Shown here in pieces: positions 59,485-64,000 of a DNA stretch of 64,000 nucleotides. The first letter of the stretch is position 1. Every line of letters starts with the position of its first letter. The position numbers were made by a program, and so were the translations under genes. The notes below the pieces were generated by a model, which worked only from the letters and a program-made list of their open reading frames with translations, did no database searches and was not told the origin of the DNA. Source of the stretch: a virus; the IMG/VR virus record IMGVR_UViG_3300025435_000018, positions 1 through 64,000 of that record; one strand, given 5' to 3'.

Positions 59485-60688
59485 AGTGTAAGACCTTTAT
59501 GCCTGCTGTGTCACGTGGATATGTGCGCCATGGATCAACAATGATACTGCCCGCTTCAAACTCACAATACTGTTGCTGTGCTTGATCCACACCCGCATAA
59601 CCATAAGTTATTATGCGATTGTGTGCCAATAACACAACACCTTTAATACTTGCAGGAGTTGTTGCTTCTGTTAATGGATCAATGTATGTAGGCTCGTGTC
59701 CAAACTCAGTACAGTAGTGTCCAACCAACAAACTGTAGCTGCCTTCCAAATAGTCTACATCTGGTTTATAGGCCTTACCATGTATGTAGATAGGCAGTTC
59801 GTACAGCTCGGCTTGTTCCACTAAAGCCAGTGCCATTAGTTTAGCCTGCTTTTCTCTGGCCCGCATGATAGCATCAAACAGATCATAGCCCAGTTCTAAC
59901 TTCTCTGCCAAGAAGCGTAGAGCAATGTTGTCACGTGGGTGGCACGGGCCTGCATCTCCTAACCCCGCAGTCATATATTTAGGTCCCATGATTCGCATAC
60001 TTGATTTTGCAAGTGCGTTTGTCACAACATCAACGTTGATGTTTCCCTGCTTTATTGCAACGTCCTGGATCATGTTTACTAAACCGATCTTGGCGCTGAT
60101 AAAGGTATTATAGAAGACCTTAATGCACTCTGCTTCATCCCATGTGCCAACTTCATAACGTGGATCGTTTTGCATCAAGCCACGATAGAACTCAATCAGT
60201 TCTGCTGCATCTCCAGTTACGCTGCCATCTTCTGTGCCAATAATAACCATTTCAGGGTTGACCATGTCCCATTCAACTGAGCCCATGGCAATTAGATAAG
60301 GATTGTAAATGAATCGGCCATTTGTAATCAGTGGGCGTAAGCGTTCACGAGTAGTGCCAGGCAATACTGTACTAATCAATACAACCAGCTGATTAGGCCT
60401 AACATAGGCATTGACCTGCTTGAGCACATTCTCAACAATGGTATAGTCAAAGTCCACGTTCTCAAGATGTGTAATGGGTTCAGCGCCACCGTACTTGGGA
60501 TCATGTGGAGTTTGTACAGCGATAAAGATAATGTCTTGCCCAACAACTGCCTCACTCAGTGTATCAGCAATTTTAATTTTATCGCTATCTTTACGATAAA
60601 TATCATATCCAGTAACAGAGTGCCGGGTAGCCATTACTTCGGCACAGGCCATTCCTAGTTTTCCAATTCCAATAAATCCTACATTCAT
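59462..60688 (-). CDS. UDP-glucose/GDP-mannose 6-dehydrogenase family
   Basis: N-terminal Rossmann loop VGFIGIGKLGMACAEVMA, catalytic Cys249 in GLGDAGPCHPRDNIAL (canonical G-G-x-C-x-P-K/RD), Lys200 in FISAKIGLVN. The middle and C-terminal domains are complete at 408 residues. It oxidises a nucleotide sugar to uronic acid for a surface polysaccharide. The ATG at 60688 is only 2 bases from the divergent gene's ATG at 60691. Confidence 0.88.
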   Translation of the reverse strand: MNVGFIGIGKLGMACAEVMATRHSVTGYDIYRKDSDKIKIADTLSEAVVGQDIIFIAVQTPHDPKYGGAEPITHLENVDFDYTIVENVLKQVNAYVRPNQLVVLISTVLPGTTRERLRPLITNGRFIYNPYLIAMGSVEWDMVNPEMVIIGTEDGSVTGDAAELIEFYRGLMQNDPRYEVGTWDEAECIKVFYNTFISAKIGLVNMIQDVAIKQGNINVDVVTNALAKSSMRIMGPKYMTAGLGDAGPCHPRDNIALRFLAEKLELGYDLFDAIMRAREKQAKLMALALVEQAELYELPIYIHGKAYKPDVDYLEGSYSLLVGHYCTEFGHEPTYIDPLTEATTPASIKGVVLLAHNRIITYGYAGVDQAQQQYCEFEAGSIIVDPWRTYPRDTAGIKVLHYGNTRQV

Positions 60689-60690
60689 TT

Positions 60691-61938
60691 ATGTTTTCCT
60701 TAGATAAATTTTATCAAATTCTGCATGACAATCTAATATCAAAATATAAAAATAGTCATACCTTTTATTTTACACCATTTGGTACTTACGACGAATACAT
60801 GTACGTTCAAAACAAACATGACCAACGTCTTCATACAGATATCGGTTCTTTTGCAGGTGCCAGTATCTGTTGTTACTTTCTTGATCAAGAACCCTTATAC
60901 GATTTTACTCCTATCATAGGCCCTGAGTCTGATTATCATGTTTTTCCAATACACGAAGCAGGGGCAAGGAAATTACGAATAATTGCTAATAGCGAAATTT
61001 CCGATTTCAAGCAACAATGCCTCAAAGGTAATCCGTCACCATACGACTGGTACACAGAAACAAATTACGATTGGTATTATTTCTTTCACGGATTTGCTGC
61101 ACTTGATTGGTATCGAAATTTTCAGTACGTAAGACCTGATTTGTTTGACGGTTTCAATAAAGTATTTATATGTTACAACAACCTTATATCAGAATTACGT
61201 AGCTACAGACTGCATCTGGTTAGTAATTTAATAAGTCAAGATCTAGTTAAACATGGACTGGTTAGTTTGCCCTTGCGTGACAAAAACGGCACTTGGCAGG
61301 AAACCATTACTTCGGCAGATTGCCCATTGACCACACAGGCCAAGGTAAAAGTTTATCAGGTACTTAGACACCTTGAACATCCATTGATAATTGATACTGA
61401 CAAACCTCACGGAGCACTCAGTGCCGAAGTTGATCTTGATCAATTGACTAGTGCATTTTGGCACGTTGTAACTGAAACTGTCTATTTCCTTCCCAAGCTG
61501 CACCTTACTGAAAAAGTGTTTAAGCCTATTGTAGCACAAAGGCCTTTCATATTAGTAGCTGCTCCGGGCAACCTTGCCTACTTAAAAAGCTATGGGTTCA
61601 AGACCTTTGATCGTTGGATTGACGAAAGCTACGATACAGAAGAAGATCATTATGTACGCATAGAAAAGATCACTGCTGAAATAGAAAAGCTGTGTGCCCT
61701 AAGCAAAGGTGAACTAGATGACATGTATGCAGAAATGAAAGAAGTATTGGTCTACAACTACAATCACTTTTATGGCAAGTTCAAAGAAATTATTGTTAAC
61801 GAACTTGTTGACAACTTTGAAGGGGTGCTCATGCAGTTTAACAATGGACGACAGCCAAACAATCACAGCAAATATCATTTTAGATTTGAGCCCGACCACG
61901 AGTACCTGCAAGAGGTTAAACAGCGATTACTCAAATAA
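60691..61938 (+). CDS. putative glycosyltransferase-like protein (415 aa)
   Basis: Plus-strand homologue of the protein at 52249-53334; both contain T-EK-x-x-KPI-x-x-QR and GF-x-TFD-x-x-IDESYD. Here TEKVFKPIVAQRPFILVAAP then GFKTFDRWIDESYDTEEDHY. N-terminal half (DEYMYVQNKHDQRLHTDIGS, SICCYFLDQEPLYDF) is likely an acceptor domain. A glycan or lipid sugar target is plausible with the adjacent dehydrogenase. Function inferred. Confidence 0.6.
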   Translation: MFSLDKFYQILHDNLISKYKNSHTFYFTPFGTYDEYMYVQNKHDQRLHTDIGSFAGASICCYFLDQEPLYDFTPIIGPESDYHVFPIHEAGARKLRIIANSEISDFKQQCLKGNPSPYDWYTETNYDWYYFFHGFAALDWYRNFQYVRPDLFDGFNKVFICYNNLISELRSYRLHLVSNLISQDLVKHGLVSLPLRDKNGTWQETITSADCPLTTQAKVKVYQVLRHLEHPLIIDTDKPHGALSAEVDLDQLTSAFWHVVTETVYFLPKLHLTEKVFKPIVAQRPFILVAAPGNLAYLKSYGFKTFDRWIDESYDTEEDHYVRIEKITAEIEKLCALSKGELDDMYAEMKEVLVYNYNHFYGKFKEIIVNELVDNFEGVLMQFNNGRQPNNHSKYHFRFEPDHEYLQEVKQRLLK

Positions 61939-61942
61939 ATAC
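61935..61942 (+). promoter_or_regulatory. late promoter box ATAAATAC
   Basis: ATAAATAC on the plus strand over the stop of the preceding gene, 32 bases before the ATG at 61975; ACAGGAGAC is the ribosome binding site. Confidence 0.6.
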
Positions 61943-61974
61943 TGTGTCGATAACAATAATAACAGGAGACATCA

Positions 61975-62568
61975 ATGGCCTTATTCGATTCAGTATTAAA
62001 CTTGGTTAACAAACAAGCCAAGGTACCTAAAGATGCAACTGCCTTTGACATTCAGGCACGTCAAGCAAGCGAAGCAAAGATGAAGGACCGTGCTGGTATG
62101 GTCATTTCAGTGTTTGCCTTAATACTAGCAGTTAATAGCTGGTATGGTAACAAGTTAAGTAGCCAAACACTCAATGACACTATTGCAGCCAATGACGTTT
62201 GGAGTTTTTATGAAGCCAAGAGTATCAAACAGATGTTGGCTGAACAAAATCTAGAAGCTGCTGTGGCACGTAAAGATACTGAACGTGTGGAAAAACTAGA
62301 GGCCAAAATTGCTCGCTATGAAAGCGAACCTGCCACAGGCGAAGGTAAACGAGAATTAATGGCCAAGGCACGTGCTCTTGAAGCAGAACGTGACAAGGCT
62401 AAAAAGCAAAGCCCTTGGATTGGTTTTGCTGGTACACTATATCAATTGAGCATTGTTGTACTGTCCGCCAGTATCCTTGCTGTTAGTATGAGCATGTTCT
62501 GGGGCAGCTTTTTTGTAGCCGGACTGGGCTTGTTGCTGTCAGCGCAAGGCGTGTTTTTGTTCTTTTAA
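61975..62568 (+). CDS. DUF4337-like membrane protein (197 aa)
   Basis: MVISVFALILAVNSWYGNKL then NDVWSFYEAKSIKQM is the DUF4337 signature (a membrane helix followed by W-S-Y/F-Y-x-AK-SIK). A coiled coil (VEKLEAKIARYESEPATGE) and two C-terminal helices (GTLYQLSIVVLSASILAVSM and SFFVAGLGLLLSAQGVFLF) follow. Function unknown; this family is mostly bacterial, so it may come from a host. Confidence 0.75.
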   Translation: MALFDSVLNLVNKQAKVPKDATAFDIQARQASEAKMKDRAGMVISVFALILAVNSWYGNKLSSQTLNDTIAANDVWSFYEAKSIKQMLAEQNLEAAVARKDTERVEKLEAKIARYESEPATGEGKRELMAKARALEAERDKAKKQSPWIGFAGTLYQLSIVVLSASILAVSMSMFWGSFFVAGLGLLLSAQGVFLFF

Positions 62569-63278
62569 TCAGTATTGCGGATAATAATTTCCGCTTCAGG
62601 AATTCGGGTGTGCGTGTTTTTGCTACCAAGTAGCACTAGAATACGGCGCCCGACTTCCGTATCTAACATCATTACCAAACAACCTCCACTGGCTCGTATG
62701 TAGCCAGTTTTGCTGACTATAACGTGTTGATTGTATCCAATGATGGGATTGGTGTTGTGAAATACAAACCAGCGTTTCTTTACTCGAACTTTGGCTGTAC
62801 TGGTATGTGCTGCGGCAGTAATGACGTCATAGTGACTTGCTGCCTGTACTAAATTGATCAGTTCATTTGCTGTGCTGACATTGAATACACTGAGTCCGGT
62901 TGCTTCAATAAAGCGTGTATTGGTCATGTGTAGTTCTTGTGCTTTGGCATTCATTGCACGTACACAGCTATCTTTGCCACCGGGGTAGGCATCACATAGT
63001 AAGGCAGCACTCTTGTTGTCGCTTTTGACTAGAGCCAATTGTATGTGCTCTTCTCTGGTATAACCGCCTATGCGTTCTTTAAGATCTTGATGTGCATCCA
63101 TGACAACCATGACAGTCATTAGTTTGCTAATACTGGCAATTGGTTGTACTTGATCTATGTTTTGGCTGTGTAGTACAGTGCCTGCTTCGTCTGCAACTAA
63201 CCAACTAGTTGCTGTTATGTCACGGGCCGACACTGTGCTTGCTGCAAAGGCAAGCAACAGAATTAATTTGCGTATCAT
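62565..63278 (-). CDS. D-Ala-D-Ala carboxypeptidase/endopeptidase (PBP7/S11 type)
   Basis: Signal peptide (LILLLAFAASTVSA). Active-site motifs in order: SxxK in PIASISKLMT (Ser49, Lys52), SxN in ALVKSDNKSA (Ser87, Asn89), KTG in VSKTGYIRA (Lys191). This is the PBP7-like S11 peptidase that cleaves peptidoglycan cross-bridges. At 237 residues it lacks the C-terminal anchor domain. It is probably a lysis or envelope-remodelling enzyme alongside the GH19 protein. A hairpin with a late box adjoins the ATG. Confidence 0.88.
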   Translation of the reverse strand: MIRKLILLLAFAASTVSARDITATSWLVADEAGTVLHSQNIDQVQPIASISKLMTVMVVMDAHQDLKERIGGYTREEHIQLALVKSDNKSAALLCDAYPGGKDSCVRAMNAKAQELHMTNTRFIEATGLSVFNVSTANELINLVQAASHYDVITAAAHTSTAKVRVKKRWFVFHNTNPIIGYNQHVIVSKTGYIRASGGCLVMMLDTEVGRRILVLLGSKNTHTRIPEAEIIIRNTD

Positions 63279-63409
63279 GCTGTTAAGTATTTTAACAGTA
63301 GTCGTACTTCGGGTTCAATCAAAGTGGAAAAACAAACACACCAAGCGGCTGCTGCACCAATGTAGAATACCCATTCCAATTTAGATAGTTTTAGTTGTTC
63401 TTGTTTCAT
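63275..63409 (-). CDS. membrane peptide (44 aa)
   Basis: MKQEQLKLSKLEWVFYIGAA then AAWCVCFSTLIEPEVRLLLK: a single membrane helix (WVFYIGAAAAWCVCFSTLI) between charged ends. I start it at ATG 63409. The stop overlaps the DD-peptidase ATG by four bases (ATGA, 63275-63278). Its place next to two wall-hydrolysing genes suggests a holin or antiholin, but no motif confirms it. Confidence 0.65.
   Translation of the reverse strand: MKQEQLKLSKLEWVFYIGAAAAWCVCFSTLIEPEVRLLLKYLTA
63280..63298 (-). promoter_or_regulatory. hairpin with AAATAC-like box before the DD-peptidase start
   Basis: CTGTTAA (63280-63286) pairs with TTAACAG (63292-63298). Minus-strand sequence is TTAAAATAC, a weak late box. The distal arm ends two bases from the ATG at 63278. 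Confidence 0.5.
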
Positions 63410-63410
63410 G

Positions 63411-64000
63411 TTAGGCCTTTCTTGACGCCCACTGTTTGACCGCTGGATAATAGGTAGCAAACAATTGGTCACGCTTTTTGATTTCGTGCTGTGGTGCTGC
63501 ACGTCCATTGATAGCTCTAGTAACTGTAGCAGTGTCAGCAAAGTTGCGAACACGCGGCTTGACATTCTTGTTCCAAAACCAAGTGGCAATTTTGGCAGCT
63601 TCTTGTGGATCCGCTGCTCTGCTGGGATATTCTACATAGTAACTTTCGTCATTATGTACTCCGGCACCGGCTGCAATATAGTTGTTTTTACCAGTCAGCT
63701 GTATGAAGCCACGGCCAGCATACTCAAGAGCATCATTTTGTCCAGCATTGCCTGTGCTGTGTGCGTATTTGTGTGCTAGTTTAGCAGGACGACCTATCTC
63801 ACCTAGGTGTGCAAAGTTGCCTGTTTCTGCGCTGCATTGTGCCAGGAACTGTGCTAGTTCTGTTGGCTCAGTCATGCCCGACTGTATGGCGTGTGCTGAC
63901 AAGATACGGCGTGCTGTGTCAGGATCTACTTTAGGAGCCTGTACAACCTGTTGAACTTTTGTGCTGTGTGGATCTACTGCGGGCTTGGCATGTGGGGCTG
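63411..64000 (-). CDS. GH19 chitinase/lysozyme-like glycosidase, partial at window end
   Basis: FLAQCSAETGNFAHLGE carries the first catalytic Glu (AET), and the next Glu lies near LGE; then YAGRGFIQLTGKNNY (GRG-x-IQLTG-x-NY), the GH19 signature. The frame is open to the window edge with a Pro/Ala/Val linker (APHAKPAVDPHSTKVQQVVQ) on the upstream side, so the start lies beyond 64000. GH19 enzymes cut peptidoglycan or chitin; in phages they are lysins. Adjacent membrane peptide and DD-peptidase suggest a lysis unit. Confidence 0.85.
   Translation of the reverse strand, partial: APHAKPAVDPHSTKVQQVVQAPKVDPDTARRILSAHAIQSGMTEPTELAQFLAQCSAETGNFAHLGEIGRPAKLAHKYAHSTGNAGQNDALEYAGRGFIQLTGKNNYIAAGAGVHNDESYYVEYPSRAADPQEAAKIATWFWNKNVKPRVRNFADTATVTRAINGRAAPQHEIKKRDQLFATYYPAVKQWASRKA

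Noticed and set aside
1-64000. Integrase, attachment sites or transposable elements
   Set aside because: No tyrosine or serine integrase, transposase motif or flanking long repeats were recognised; the only mobile-type genes are the GIY-YIG endonucleases.

Overview
The window reads as a segment of a large tailed-phage genome of the T4 superfamily type (Caudoviricetes). Genes are packed head to tail, nearly all on the minus strand, and joined by ATGA, GTGA or TAATG overlaps. Most encode 30-130 residue proteins with no recognisable family. Among them are phage hallmarks: a GroES/gp31-like co-chaperonin, Ig-domain and fibre-like structural proteins, an ATP-dependent DNA ligase, GIY-YIG homing endonucleases, a GH19 lysozyme-like enzyme, and T4-type late promoter boxes (TATAAATA and variants). 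Consensus sigma-70 promoters, GC-rich hairpin-plus-U terminators and Shine-Dalgarno sites point to a Gram-negative bacterial host. I would guess a proteobacterium, but nothing here proves the host.

Layout: 1-2.9 kb, small genes and the co-chaperonin. 2.9-8.9 kb, four structural proteins behind late promoters. 8.9-11.1 kb, superoxide dismutase, a GIY-YIG gene, IF-1 and a cytidylyltransferase-cupin fusion. 11-30 kb, early-type small genes interrupted by a three-gene lipid cassette (acyl carrier protein, fatty-acid desaturase, beta-ketoacyl-ACP synthase; 16.75-18.93 kb), a methyltransferase, an L7/L12-like protein and DNA ligase. 30-39 kb, more small genes, a second GIY-YIG gene, a 2OG oxygenase, an RMF-like protein, and at 32.98-33.40 kb what looks like a circularly permuted two-piece tmRNA. 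39-46 kb, a nucleotidyltransferase, GNAT and amidoligase operon, a secreted nuclease and a HAD-ParB fusion. 46-52 kb, ClpP, a SprT-like protease, lipoproteins and small genes. 52-62 kb, a glycan and small-molecule island (two related transferase-like proteins, radical SAM, amidinotransferase, UDP-sugar dehydrogenase, hydroxylase-like protein, UV endonuclease). 62-64 kb, a DD-peptidase and a GH19 glycosidase cut by the window end.

Themes: the phage seems to carry its own translation-related toolkit (IF-1, RMF-like, L7/L12-like, tmRNA, plus ClpP) and a compact acyl-chain modification cassette. Two regulatory layers are visible. About 15 sigma-70 promoters share a conserved AATGR element just downstream of the -35 box. 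Late boxes repeatedly lie in the loops of hairpins whose distal arm abuts the next start codon. About twenty small proteins share a C-terminal F-x-L-[RK]-W signature whose codons (TTG AGG TGG) also supply the ribosome binding site, or even the start codon, of the following gene.

Seventeen or so genes of 27-57 codons were recovered by reading gaps between longer frames. Many starts were moved inward to agree with ribosome binding sites and overlaps.
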